A stretch of 15,104 nucleotides of DNA from Planctomycetaceae bacterium (GTDB lineage: Bacteria; Planctomycetota; Planctomycetia; Pirellulales; UBA1268). The stretch covers positions 1-15,104 of the forward strand of contig CANGIH010000011.1 of assembly GCA_947453875.1 (NCBI GenBank), given 5' to 3'. The notes under the pieces are model-generated. The model was not told the origin of the DNA. It was given only the letters and a program-made list of their open reading frames with translations, and did no database searches. This document shows positions 7,330 through 14,961 of the stretch, one piece after another (the stretch's first letter is position 1; each line of letters starts with the position of its first letter). The translations under genes and the position numbers were made by a program.

Positions 7330-7469
7330 GGAGGACGCTTCCAGAGTGGCTGGGCAGGTGATAGTGTACCCTCGGCCATGGTCACCGGGGGGGCGACCAC
7401 GGTGTCGGCAGGTCTGCCGATTCACCCCATCCGACCACCATCCATTCGCAGTATCACGGAGAGCCACGC
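7330..7469. promoter_or_regulatory. Divergent intergenic region with two inverted repeats
   Basis: The 140-base gap between the SGNH gene (leftward) and the isomerase gene (rightward) should contain both promoters. It holds a perfect 7+7 inverted repeat with a two-base centre, TCGGCAG-GT-CTGCCGA (7405-7420), which ends 49 bases before the isomerase ATG. Just to its left is an imperfect one, GCCATGGTC ... GACCACGGT (7375-7403), around a run of seven G. The geometry suits a dimeric regulator's site in a shared control region. A short AT-richer patch, GATAGTGTACC (7360-7370), is the only place resembling a -10 element. No regulator gene lies nearby to support this. Confidence 0.35.
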
Positions 7470-8294
7470 ATGAAGGGCAACATCAACCACTCGCTCGTCT
7501 ACTGGTGCTACAACGTCGCCGGCGACAAGTGGGATCTCGAGAAGATGTGCCACGTCGCGAAGGACCTCGGCTGCACGTCGATTGAGATCCTCGAGCCCGA
7601 CGCCTTCCCCACGCTCAAGAAGCACGGCCTCACCTGCGCGCTTGCCGCCAATGGCATGCCCGGGGCGCCGTTCATGCGTGGCTTCAACAATCCGGCCTAT
7701 CAGGCGGAGGTGATTGAGCGGACCACGAAGACGATCGACGCCTGTGCCGAGCACGGCATGCCGGCCGTGATCGCCTTCACTGGCTACAAGTGGCGCGACG
7801 CCGAAGACCCCAACAGCGGCGAGATCTCGCTCGAGGAAGGGGCCGACAACTGCGTGAAGGGGCTGAAGGCGATCGCCGCCCACGCCGAGAAGAAGGGGGT
7901 GACGATCTGCCTCGAACACCTCAATACCCGAGACGGCAGCCATCCGATGAAGGGGCATCCGGGCTATCAGGGGGACGACATCGACTACGTGGCGAACATC
8001 TGCCGCCGCGTGGGGTCGCCGCGAGTCAAGCTTCTCTTCGACATCTATCACGTCCAGGTGATGAATGGCGACGTGATCCGACGTCTCGAGGAATGCAAGG
8101 ATGTCATCGGCCACATCCATACCGCCGGCAATCCCGGCCGTGCCGAACTCGACGACAATCAGGAGATCAACTTTCCGCCGATCATGCGGAAGCTCGTCCA
8201 GTTGGGCTACAAGGGCTGGGTGGGGCATGAGTTCATCCCCACGCGCGACGCGCTGACCGGACTCAAGCAGGCGGTGAGCCTGTGCGACGTCTGA
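7470..8294 (+). CDS. hyi: Hydroxypyruvate isomerase-like TIM-barrel protein
   Basis: A 274-residue protein of the xylose-isomerase-like TIM-barrel superfamily, closest in layout to hydroxypyruvate isomerase, which interconverts hydroxypyruvate and tartronate semialdehyde in the cytoplasm. The two metal/catalytic glutamates of the family are in place: Glu149 in VTICLEHLNT and Glu254 in GWVGHEFIPTRD. Supporting residues are Asp191 and His194 in LLFDIYHVQ, and His217 in GHIHTAGNPGR. The residues DNQEINFPPIM (229-239) are also characteristic. Length matches the family (about 260-275), and no Tat or Sec signal is present. GGAGAG six bases before the ATG fixes the start at 7470. It ends 10 bases from the end of the oppositely oriented glycerate kinase gene, which acts in the same route. 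Close relatives act on other keto-sugars, so the exact substrate is less certain than the family. Confidence 0.82.
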   Translation: MKGNINHSLVYWCYNVAGDKWDLEKMCHVAKDLGCTSIEILEPDAFPTLKKHGLTCALAANGMPGAPFMRGFNNPAYQAEVIERTTKTIDACAEHGMPAVIAFTGYKWRDAEDPNSGEISLEEGADNCVKGLKAIAAHAEKKGVTICLEHLNTRDGSHPMKGHPGYQGDDIDYVANICRRVGSPRVKLLFDIYHVQVMNGDVIRRLEECKDVIGHIHTAGNPGRAELDDNQEINFPPIMRKLVQLGYKGWVGHEFIPTRDALTGLKQAVSLCDV

Positions 8295-8304
8295 GACGCT
8301 TCGA

Positions 8305-9702
8305 TCATGGGCGGACAAGCACGATCCGCACGTCGGCGACGTTGGTGCCGGTGGGGCCGGTGCGCACCAGTCCGCCGGCGTGAGTGAGTGCCGGCAGGGC
8401 GTCGCATCGAGCCAGGGCGGTGCGGACCGCGGCCGGATCGGCGGTGAGCCTTCGTGCCACATCGGCGTCGACAACGCCACCAGCCGCGTCGGTCGGGCCG
8501 TCCTCGCCGTCGGTGCCGATGCTCGCGATCAGCATTCCTGCGGGCCAGTCAGCTCCGCTGCGCGGCTGATGCTCCGGGCCGATCACCGCCGCGGAAAGCG
8601 CCGTCTGCTGGTTGCGGCCCCCCGTGCCGTGATCGTCGGGAATCATCACCGTCGCCTCTCCCCCTTCGATGATGGCGCGGGGTCGGTGGTCGCGCGCCGA
8701 TCGGGCCGCCAGGAGCGCGCCATCGGCAGCGAGCCTCCTCCCCACATCCTCGGCCCGGCAGAGGGAGTGGGGCGTGGCCGGGTCGGCGTGGCGGAGATCG
8801 ACCTCATACCCAAGGGCCCGGGCGGCGGTGGCGGCGGCATCGACCGCCGTGTCGTTGTTGCCAACGATGCGGTGGCTGACGAGGCATCCGCTGGGGGTTG
8901 TCCAGGTCGGGTGGCTGTCTCCGCCCATCGCCATGCCTGTCGGGAAGGCCAGATCATCGTGAAGGAGTTTGACAAGCCCCGGCGCGATCCCGGCGGTGAT
9001 CGCGCCGTAGCGATCGAGCACGTCGAGCGCCGCCTGCGGATCGGCGGGGCTTGGCATGCAGGGGCCCGAAGCGATGAGGTCGAGGGGATCACCGATCACG
9101 TCAGAGAGGACGAGCACCGCAAGCCGGCCGGCCCTGCAAGCACGCGCCAAGCCGCCGGCCTTGACGGCACTTGCCGCGCGGCGGACGGTGTTCAAGGCGG
9201 CGATCCCGGCGCCCCGCGCCGCCAGGAACCGGGCGATCGCGATCTTGTCATCGAGTTCGATCCCGTCGCGAGGGGCTGCCAGCAGCGCCGAGCCCCCGCC
9301 GGTGACCAGGGCGAGGCCGAGGTCGTCGGGCCCGAGGCGACCGAGCATCGCGAGCATCTCCTCCGTCGCCTTCACCACACGCGGCGTCGGCAGGTTCGCG
9401 CCGGCGGGACGGGTGTGGCGAACCTCGATGACGCTCGACGTTTCTCCACAGCCTTCCGGCACACTCACCAATCCCGACAGTCTGTCACGCGGAAAACCCC
9501 GGTGCCGCAGGGCCGCCTCGACACCCGCCGCCATGCCGGCTGCCGCCTTGCCGGCCCCGACAACGACGATCCTGCCCGCGGGCAAGGATCCGAGGAGATC
9601 GTCGTGAGCACCGGCCAGGAGTCGTTGCGGATCGACCCCCGCGATCGCCGCCAGCCAGATGCGTTCGGCGTCGGCGCGGAGGCTCGTGTGATCGGCCATC
9701 AT
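8305..9702 (-). CDS. gckA: Glycerate 2-kinase, MOFRL family
   Basis: A 465-residue cytoplasmic kinase that phosphorylates glycerate to 2-phosphoglycerate with ATP, feeding hydroxypyruvate or glyoxylate carbon into glycolysis. The MOFRL/DUF4147 layout is complete. The N-terminal Rossmann-like part has VVVGAGKAAAGMA (47-59, Lys52 the likely catalytic lysine), LVTGGGSALLAAP (132-144), LNTVRRAASAVKAGG (170-184) and LSDVIGDPLDLIASGP (199-214). The C-terminal MOFRL part has IIEGGEATV (344-352), GGRNQQ (361-366), IGTDGEDGPTDAAGG (395-409) and TGPTGTNVAD (448-457). Length is somewhat above the usual 415-450. Two ATGs in tandem (9702 and 9699) are possible starts; the first forms an ATGA overlap with the stop of the upstream gene, so the two genes are probably translated together. 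It runs tail to tail with the hydroxypyruvate-isomerase-like gene. Confidence 0.93.
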   Translation of the reverse strand: MMADHTSLRADAERIWLAAIAGVDPQRLLAGAHDDLLGSLPAGRIVVVGAGKAAAGMAAGVEAALRHRGFPRDRLSGLVSVPEGCGETSSVIEVRHTRPAGANLPTPRVVKATEEMLAMLGRLGPDDLGLALVTGGGSALLAAPRDGIELDDKIAIARFLAARGAGIAALNTVRRAASAVKAGGLARACRAGRLAVLVLSDVIGDPLDLIASGPCMPSPADPQAALDVLDRYGAITAGIAPGLVKLLHDDLAFPTGMAMGGDSHPTWTTPSGCLVSHRIVGNNDTAVDAAATAARALGYEVDLRHADPATPHSLCRAEDVGRRLAADGALLAARSARDHRPRAIIEGGEATVMIPDDHGTGGRNQQTALSAAVIGPEHQPRSGADWPAGMLIASIGTDGEDGPTDAAGGVVDADVARRLTADPAAVRTALARCDALPALTHAGGLVRTGPTGTNVADVRIVLVRP

Positions 9703-10553
9703 GCACCCGGCGGCGGCTGGAAATTCTTCGGATCAAACTTCGAGAGGTCGATCCCGCCACGTGCCTCCTCCTCGAGCAGCTTGCAGCGCATCTCAAGCCG
9801 CTCGAGTCTCCGGGCGAGGAGTGCCGGCGACTCGGACGACGGGGTGGCTGGTGCGGGACGGGGCACCTGCGGATAGCCCAGCTGCCGCTGGAGTGCCGCG
9901 AAGAGGAAGAGCGGATCCTTGCCCCGGTTGGCCCGTGCGATCCGTCCCTCCTTCTCTCCGAAGAGCATCGCCCGATCCGGGCCCGTCTCCTCACGGCCGG
10001 CCAGAAGCGCCTCGCGCTTCTCCAGCCTCCAGTATTCGGGGCTGCGGACGCAGACCAGATCACCGATGTCGACGAATCCGACCTGCCGGCCGACCGTGCG
10101 GATCCACGACTTCCATTCGGCATCGTAGATCGGATCTTCGGCGATCGCATCCATCCCAGTCTGGTAATCGAGGCGGTTGCGCGAGAGGCACTCGAAGCGG
10201 TAGAAGAACAGCCCCTGGGGCGTGGCCCCATCGGCCCGGTAGCGGGCCTCCCGTTCGAGGATCGCAAGCGCCGTGCGCATGTCGAACCGCCCCCCCTCGT
10301 GTTCTGCCCGGTTCATGACGAAGGTCTGGAAGCGGGTGAAGTAGTGGGGGAGGCGGGCCATCGCCGTCGCCATCGTGCCGAACAGCTTCAATTCGGCGAC
10401 GAGGTAGTCGATCGCCATCGGAAGCTTCGTGGTGGCGAGGACCTCCTGGGCGATTGAGGCGAGTGCTTCCTGGGTGGCGATTCCCGCCTCCATTCGCTCG
10501 GCGAGGGCCTGGAACAGGTGGGCCTGTTCGATCGATTCCTCGCGGTCGAGCAT
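9699..10553 (-). CDS. Uncharacterised 284-residue protein coupled to glycerate kinase
   Basis: I do not recognise a named family. The protein is soluble, with no signal peptide or membrane segment, and mostly helical. Residues 1-105 are amphipathic helices (for example HLFQALAERMEAGIATQEAL and DYLVAELKLFGTMATAMARL). Residues 110-180 are aromatic-rich and mixed, with GLFFYRFECLSRNRLDYQ, DAEWKSWIRTVGRQVGF and VRSPEYWRLEKRE. A Pro/Ser linker at about 230-243 leads to a short coiled coil (LLARRLERLEMRCKLLEEE, 245-263) and the tail SKFDPKNFQPPPGA. The open frame continues upstream to 10943, but that part is antisense to ribBA and compositionally unlike a protein; the ATG at 10553 begins the plausible sequence, although only a weak GGAA lies upstream. 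The stop overlaps the glycerate kinase start as ATGA. I believe this is a lineage-restricted planctomycete protein; no function is proposed. Confidence 0.75.
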   Translation of the reverse strand: MLDREESIEQAHLFQALAERMEAGIATQEALASIAQEVLATTKLPMAIDYLVAELKLFGTMATAMARLPHYFTRFQTFVMNRAEHEGGRFDMRTALAILEREARYRADGATPQGLFFYRFECLSRNRLDYQTGMDAIAEDPIYDAEWKSWIRTVGRQVGFVDIGDLVCVRSPEYWRLEKREALLAGREETGPDRAMLFGEKEGRIARANRGKDPLFLFAALQRQLGYPQVPRPAPATPSSESPALLARRLERLEMRCKLLEEEARGGIDLSKFDPKNFQPPPGA

Positions 10554-10689
10554 GGGACGGTTCCGGGGGAGGCGATGATTCGGCCGTGGCCGCCGGGCGG
10601 GTGGCGGCGGCCGATCCTCCGGCATCCTATACTCGGAGGGTTCTCTCCCGCCCCCCTGTCGCACGGGGCCCCCTCCCACGAGCCGTGTC
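10554..10689. promoter_or_regulatory. Divergent intergenic region between the unknown gene and ribBA
   Basis: This 136-base gap lies between the leftward unknown/glycerate-kinase operon and rightward ribBA. It contains a GC-rich inverted repeat, TCGGCCG ... CGGCCGA (10580-10586 and 10608-10614), whose stem extends inward with a wobble, a mismatch and three more pairs. It would form a hairpin in the leader of the leftward transcript. I looked for the conserved FMN riboswitch (RFN) core expected before riboflavin genes and did not find it, so ribBA seems not to use that control here. Confidence 0.35.
10628..10633 (+). promoter_or_regulatory. Candidate -10 element for ribBA
   Basis: TATACT matches the bacterial -10 consensus at five of six positions and stands out in very GC-rich surroundings, 57 bases before the ribBA ATG. 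No recognisable -35 box lies 16-18 bases upstream, where the sequence is GTGGCGGCGG. The call rests on this hexamer alone. Confidence 0.3.
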
Positions 10690-11898
10690 ATGCCGGAAGG
10701 TTTTTCCCCGATCGAGGCCGCTGTCGCCGCCATTCGCCGCGGGGATGTGATCGTCGTCGTTGATGCGGAAGACCGCGAGAACGAGGGGGACTTCGTCTGT
10801 GCCGCCGAGAAGGCGACGCCGGAGGTGGTCAACTTCATGATCCGCCACGGCCGCGGGCAGGTGTGCATGCCGATCCTGCCGGAGATGGCACGGCGGCTGG
10901 AGTTGCCGATGATGGTGGAGACGAATTCCACCCCGCTGGGCACCGCCTACACCGTCCCGGTCGACCATGTGTCGGCACGGACAGGCATCACCGCCGGCGA
11001 GCGGGCGACGACCATCGGCGCGATCCTCTCCCCCGAAGCCAAGCCGACGGATTTCGTCCGCCCCGGCCATCTCTTTCCGCTGGTTGCCAAGGAGGGGGGC
11101 GTGCTCCGCCGCGCCGGACACACCGAGGCGGCGGTCGATCTGGCGCGGATGGCCGGGCTCCAGCCTGCCGGCGTCCTCTGCGAGATCCTCGACGACACCG
11201 GAAACCGTGCCGATCGGACGACGCTCCAGGAAATAGCCCGCGAGCACCGGCTCGAGATCATCTCGATCGAACAGTTGATCCGTCACCGGCGCACCCGCGA
11301 ACAACTCGTCGAACGGATCGCCGAGGCCGACCTGCCGACGAAGTGGGGCCGATTCCGGGTGATCGCGTACGGGGTGAAGTTCGAGTCGCAGCAGCCGATC
11401 GTGCTGGTGATGGGCGACCCGGCGACGGCGACCGACCCGCTCGTCCGCCTCCATTCCTCATGCTTCACCGGTGACCTCCTCGACAGCCTCCGCTGCGACT
11501 GCGGCGACCAACTCCACTTGGCGCTGGAAACGATCGGCCGCGAGGGGGTGGGCGTGCTCGTCTATCTTCCCCAGGAGGGGCGCGGGATCGGATTGGTGGA
11601 GAAGATCCGGGCCTACGCGCTGCAGGACAAGGGCCTCGACACGGTGGAGGCCAATCTCGCCCTCGGCTTCAAGGCCGACGCCCGCGACTACGGGGTCGGC
11701 ATCCAGATCCTCAAGGATCTCGGCCTCCGGCGGGTGCGGCTGCTGACCAACAATCCGAAGAAGACCGACGCCTTCATCTACGGCGGATTCGACCTCGAGG
11801 TCGTCGATCAGGTGCCGATCCTCCCCCCCGTGCATGAATTCAATCAGCGCTATCTGCAGACGAAGCGCGAGAAGATGGGGCATCGGTTTCCTGACTGA
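10690..11898 (+). CDS. ribBA: Bifunctional 3,4-dihydroxy-2-butanone 4-phosphate synthase / GTP cyclohydrolase II
   Basis: A 402-residue fusion enzyme that makes both precursors of riboflavin: the four-carbon unit from ribulose 5-phosphate and the pyrimidine from GTP. The N-terminal RibB domain (about 1-205) has the acidic motif DAEDRENEGDFV (25-36), the loop TPLGTAYTVPVDH (81-93) and GHTEAAVDLARMAG (143-156). The C-terminal RibA domain (about 215-400) has the zinc cysteines Cys258, Cys269 and Cys271 in SSCFTGDLLDSLRCDCGDQ, the GTP-binding LPQEGRGIGL (293-302) and LLTNNPKK (351-358). All landmark residues of both halves are present, so both activities are expected. Length equals the usual RibBA size. 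The ribosome binding site before the ATG is weak. A lipoprotein gene follows after 46 bases on the same strand with no terminator visible between them; no functional link is apparent. Confidence 0.96.
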   Translation: MPEGFSPIEAAVAAIRRGDVIVVVDAEDRENEGDFVCAAEKATPEVVNFMIRHGRGQVCMPILPEMARRLELPMMVETNSTPLGTAYTVPVDHVSARTGITAGERATTIGAILSPEAKPTDFVRPGHLFPLVAKEGGVLRRAGHTEAAVDLARMAGLQPAGVLCEILDDTGNRADRTTLQEIAREHRLEIISIEQLIRHRRTREQLVERIAEADLPTKWGRFRVIAYGVKFESQQPIVLVMGDPATATDPLVRLHSSCFTGDLLDSLRCDCGDQLHLALETIGREGVGVLVYLPQEGRGIGLVEKIRAYALQDKGLDTVEANLALGFKADARDYGVGIQILKDLGLRRVRLLTNNPKKTDAFIYGGFDLEVVDQVPILPPVHEFNQRYLQTKREKMGHRFPD

Positions 11899-11944
11899 TC
11901 CCGCCCGGGCGGAGCAGCGTGACCGGTGCCGCGGGAGCGTGCCC

Positions 11945-13939
11945 ATGCCGATCGGAAGTCGCAGCCATCCCCTCCCCCGCGTGCGGCCCGCGGTCGCCGT
12001 GGTGGCGATCCTGCTGGTGGCAGGAGTGACCGCGGGGTGCAGCCGGCGGCCCGAATCGCTCCCCCGGGGGATGACCAGCGAGGCAACCGATGCGCGCCAG
12101 GGGGAGGCGACCAGAAGCGGCACACCCCCGACCGGACGCGACCCGACCTTCGTGCCCCCCTCGTGGAAGGCGCTCGAGGGGGCCGCAACCTGGATCGATA
12201 GGCCGGTGCGCGACAGCCTGCAGGCCCTCCGCGACGAACTCGCCGCCGAGCCCCCCCTGGCCCCGGTCGCCGAGGCGTTGGCGATGCGGAATGATTCCAC
12301 CGCCGCCAATGCCCTCATTCTCTCGGCGCTTGGACAGCTTCCCGGTGAGGGGGAGGCGGATCCCGACGCCCGGCTCGTGCGGCATCTCCGCGCCGACATC
12401 GGCAGCACCAACCCGATCATGCGCGACACCCAGGCCGAGTTCGACATCCTCGGGCTGACCGACTTCGGGCTGTTTTCTTTTGACCGACGGATGGAGCCGT
12501 TTGCCACGGCGGAGACGGTGGCGAGCTGGCAGACCTCGGCTGATGGTCTTGCCGACAAGGTCGTGATCCGTGACGACCTGTCATGGAGCGATGGCCGGCC
12601 GATCACGGCGCACGACGTCGCCTTCAGCTACGGCGTGATCATGGATGACGACGTGCGCGTGCCGAGCGTCCGTGGCGGCACTGATCAGCTCCGCGGTGTC
12701 CATGCCTACGACGAACGGACGGTGGTGTTCTTCCACCGGGAGCGCATGGCGACCAATCCCTGGAACCTCAATTTCCCGATCATCCCCCGGCACGCCTACG
12801 AACCGGGCTGGCGGGATGACCCCACGCTCCGCACGAGCCCCGCCCACAGAGCGCTCGAGGAGAATCCGGTGTGCGGAGGACCGTACAAAATCGTGGAGTG
12901 GAAGCGTGGGGAGCGGATCGTGCTCCGTCGTCGGGAGGAGTGGTCGACCGTGGACGGCCGCCGTGTCCGCGACGTCCCTTTCTTCAGGGAGATCTGCTTC
13001 CTGATCATCGATGATCCTGCCCGGGCGCTGGCGGCCCTGCGGGAGGGGGAGATCGACGAGATGCCGCTCACCCCCGAACAGTGGCAGGCGACCGACGATG
13101 CGTTCTACGAGCATTGCACGAAGGTGGCGGCCCCCGAGTGGACGGCCGCGTTCTTCGCATGGAACATCCGCTCCCCGTTGTTCGCCGACCGCCGCGTGCG
13201 GCGGGCGATGACCTATGCCTTCGACCACCAGCGGATGCTCGGCGACCTCTGTCATGGCCTCTATCAACCGTCGACGGGCCCCTTCCACGAGTCGTCGTGG
13301 GTGGTGCCAAGGAAGCGGCAGGCCCCTGCGAATCAGGATCTCGACCGCGCCCAGCAACTCCTCGACGAATCCGGCTGGACCGACAGCGACAGCGACGGCG
13401 TGCGCGACCGGGAGATCGACGGTCGGCTCGTCCCCTTCGAATTCACGATGCTCGTCCACGACCAGCCGCTCCGCGTGCGGACGTGCGAACTGCTCCGCGA
13501 CGACCTGGCGCGGATTGGCGTGCGGATGAGCGTGTTGCCGATGGAGCATTCGCTCCTGGTCGACCGCACGCAGGCCCGCCGCTTCGAGGCCTGGCATGGC
13601 GGCTGGGGAGCGGCAGCCGATCCCGATGCCACCGAGAGTGCCTGGAAGACGGGGGGGCTGAGGAACCTCGTCGGCTACTCCAATCCCCAACTCGACCTGC
13701 TCTACGACGAGGGGCGGCGCGAGCTCGATCGGACGAAGCGGGGGGAACGCTACGCCCGGATCCAGGAATTGCTCTGGGAGGACCAGCCGGTCACCTGGCT
13801 CTACTGGAGGGCCGGCCTCCATGCCTTCTCCAAGGAGATCCGCGGCTACGTCTTCAGCCCCCGGGGGCCCTTCAATTTCTCCCCCGGGGCCCGCAGTCTG
13901 TGGCGTCCGCTCCCTGCAGCGGCCGACGGGAGCGAGTGA
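11945..13939 (+). CDS. ABC-transporter solute-binding lipoprotein, oligopeptide type (SBP_bac_5)
   Basis: A 664-residue lipoprotein expected to capture a solute, most often an oligopeptide, outside the cytoplasmic membrane for an ABC importer. The N-terminus has a positive start, the hydrophobic stretch AVAVVAILLVAGVTAGC and a probable lipidated Cys32; the lipobox is loose, with Thr rather than Leu at -3. After a Pro/Arg-rich linker and a helical segment up to about residue 160, the family 5 fold follows, with DDLSWSDGRPITAHDVAFSY (residues 210-229) and the loop WTDSDSDGVRDREIDG at 478-493. The C-terminus has QPVTWLYWRAGLHAFSKEI, ending in the usual final strands. The start at 11945 is chosen over the frame opening at 11834, which overlaps ribBA, because it has GGGAG seven bases upstream and gives the lipoprotein signal. 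Family members usually have about 500-600 residues, so the region before the fold is longer than normal. No permease or ATPase gene is next to it in this window. Confidence 0.88.
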   Translation: MPIGSRSHPLPRVRPAVAVVAILLVAGVTAGCSRRPESLPRGMTSEATDARQGEATRSGTPPTGRDPTFVPPSWKALEGAATWIDRPVRDSLQALRDELAAEPPLAPVAEALAMRNDSTAANALILSALGQLPGEGEADPDARLVRHLRADIGSTNPIMRDTQAEFDILGLTDFGLFSFDRRMEPFATAETVASWQTSADGLADKVVIRDDLSWSDGRPITAHDVAFSYGVIMDDDVRVPSVRGGTDQLRGVHAYDERTVVFFHRERMATNPWNLNFPIIPRHAYEPGWRDDPTLRTSPAHRALEENPVCGGPYKIVEWKRGERIVLRRREEWSTVDGRRVRDVPFFREICFLIIDDPARALAALREGEIDEMPLTPEQWQATDDAFYEHCTKVAAPEWTAAFFAWNIRSPLFADRRVRRAMTYAFDHQRMLGDLCHGLYQPSTGPFHESSWVVPRKRQAPANQDLDRAQQLLDESGWTDSDSDGVRDREIDGRLVPFEFTMLVHDQPLRVRTCELLRDDLARIGVRMSVLPMEHSLLVDRTQARRFEAWHGGWGAAADPDATESAWKTGGLRNLVGYSNPQLDLLYDEGRRELDRTKRGERYARIQELLWEDQPVTWLYWRAGLHAFSKEIRGYVFSPRGPFNFSPGARSLWRPLPAAADGSE

Positions 13940-14072
13940 ACCGCGGCAGTTGCCGGCAGGGGGCATGGGGAAGATCGCCCGGCGGCGTTTCGGGGGCCGC
14001 ATGATCGCGGTAGGATGCGGGTACGGCCGGTCACACGTTCCGGTGTTCCAGGCCCTTTCTGCGGAGCCCCCC
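13940..14072 (+). other. Intergenic stretch before the EF-hand gene
   Basis: These 133 bases between two same-strand genes show no convincing terminator or promoter pair and no credible small gene. A GGAG sequence near 14063-14066 serves as the ribosome binding site of the next gene. Confidence 0.4.
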
Positions 14073-14960
14073 ATGCCCATCCCCCGCGCCCGTCATCGCC
14101 ACCTCCGTGCCCTGCCGGCTGGCGTCGCGGCCTTGCTTCTGTTCCTTGACGGGGTTGCCGTCGCGCAGACTCCGGGGGGCGGTTCGTCGCTTCCCCAGAT
14201 TTCGCGGGAGGAGTTGATGCGTCGCTTCGACCTCAACTCCGACGGCAAGGTCGACGAGTCCGAGGCGGAGCTCGGCCGCGCGAAGATGCGGCGTGAGCGC
14301 CTTGACCAGGAGCGGAACAGGCAGATCGATCCCCTCACCGGTCGGCCGCGTGGAGAGGCAGCAGAGGCAGACGCCCAACCAGCGGAACCTCCCCGCAAAC
14401 CGATCACCGGCATCGACGACCTGCTCCCGCCAAGAAAGCCCCTCTTGGGGGATTCGACCGATGAAGGTCTGGCGGTTGGCAAGACAGCGAAAGGGAAAGC
14501 AGGGGAGGGACGGAGTCGCGGACGTGCGTCGCGGTCTGCGAATGCCACTGAGGGACGCGGCGGCGCGAGTGGAAAAGGTGCACCGAAGGGACCGGGGCCA
14601 TTCGGCGCAGGCCGACAGAGTGACGGTCATCCAGCGGGTGCAGCCGGGCCCATCAGCGGCGGTGTTCGCGCGGGAGCACCGCCGGCCAGGCCAGGCTACG
14701 GCGCGAAGGGGGCCGGGGCCGATGCCGCTGGTGGAGCGGCTTCAAGGAAGGATCGTCCACTCAATGCCGGCCTACCGAGAGAAAGTCTCCCGCCTGCAGG
14801 GCCGTCGGCCGGTTCAAAGGCTGGCGGAGGGAACGCCGCCGCAGCGGCGAAGCAGGCCGGCCCGCCAATCAGCCCCCAGACCGGCCGGTCCTCGGCGCGT
14901 CCGAATACCCCCTCGACCCCGCCGCGTCAGCCGCTTCTGCCCGATAGGGCGTCAAACTAG
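14073..14960 (+). CDS. Secreted single-EF-hand protein with a long disordered tail
   Basis: A 295-residue exported protein. Residues 1-31 form a signal peptide (basic start, then GVAALLLFLDGVAVA) with likely cleavage at AVA|Q. One EF-hand loop is clear: DLNSDGKVDESE, residues 53-64, with Asp53, Asn55, Asp57, Asp61 and Glu64 as calcium ligands, preceded by the helix SREELMRRF and followed by a charged helix. From about residue 80 to the end the sequence is rich in Gly, Ala, Pro, Lys and Arg, with no predicted fold; it includes repeated proline-arginine patches such as PPRKPITG and LPPRKPLLG. Single EF-hand, low-complexity exported proteins are common in planctomycetes, usually of unknown function. 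The start at 14073 is supported by GGAG and the signal peptide; the frame opens earlier at 13821 inside the preceding gene. No partner is evident. Confidence 0.75.
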   Translation: MPIPRARHRHLRALPAGVAALLLFLDGVAVAQTPGGGSSLPQISREELMRRFDLNSDGKVDESEAELGRAKMRRERLDQERNRQIDPLTGRPRGEAAEADAQPAEPPRKPITGIDDLLPPRKPLLGDSTDEGLAVGKTAKGKAGEGRSRGRASRSANATEGRGGASGKGAPKGPGPFGAGRQSDGHPAGAAGPISGGVRAGAPPARPGYGAKGAGADAAGGAASRKDRPLNAGLPRESLPPAGPSAGSKAGGGNAAAAAKQAGPPISPQTGRSSARPNTPSTPPRQPLLPDRASN

Positions 14961-14961
14961 C

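Noticed and set aside
7422..8480. 352-residue minus-strand open frame opposite the isomerase-like gene
   Set aside because: The plus strand has a good ribosome binding site and complete TIM-barrel motifs; the minus frame is a mirror effect (Val/Asp/His-rich).
8380..9876. 498-residue plus-strand open frame opposite glycerate kinase
   Set aside because: The opposite strand carries all MOFRL glycerate kinase motifs; this frame has none and spans two minus-strand genes.
9699..10553. Resemblance of the unknown protein's N-terminal helices to the GspF-type (T2SSF) helical domain
   Set aside because: The helix pattern and a Gly after ERMEA superficially fit, but there are no membrane segments and no second repeat, so the likeness is too weak to call.
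10554..10689. FMN riboswitch before ribBA
   Set aside because: The conserved RFN core (AGGGGC near the 5' side and the ACCGGCGGT-type segment in order) is not present, and the gap is too short for a complete element plus expression platform.
12581..14080. 499-residue minus-strand open frame opposite the solute-binding lipoprotein
   Set aside because: It is antisense to a recognised family 5 binding protein and has no domain signal of its own.
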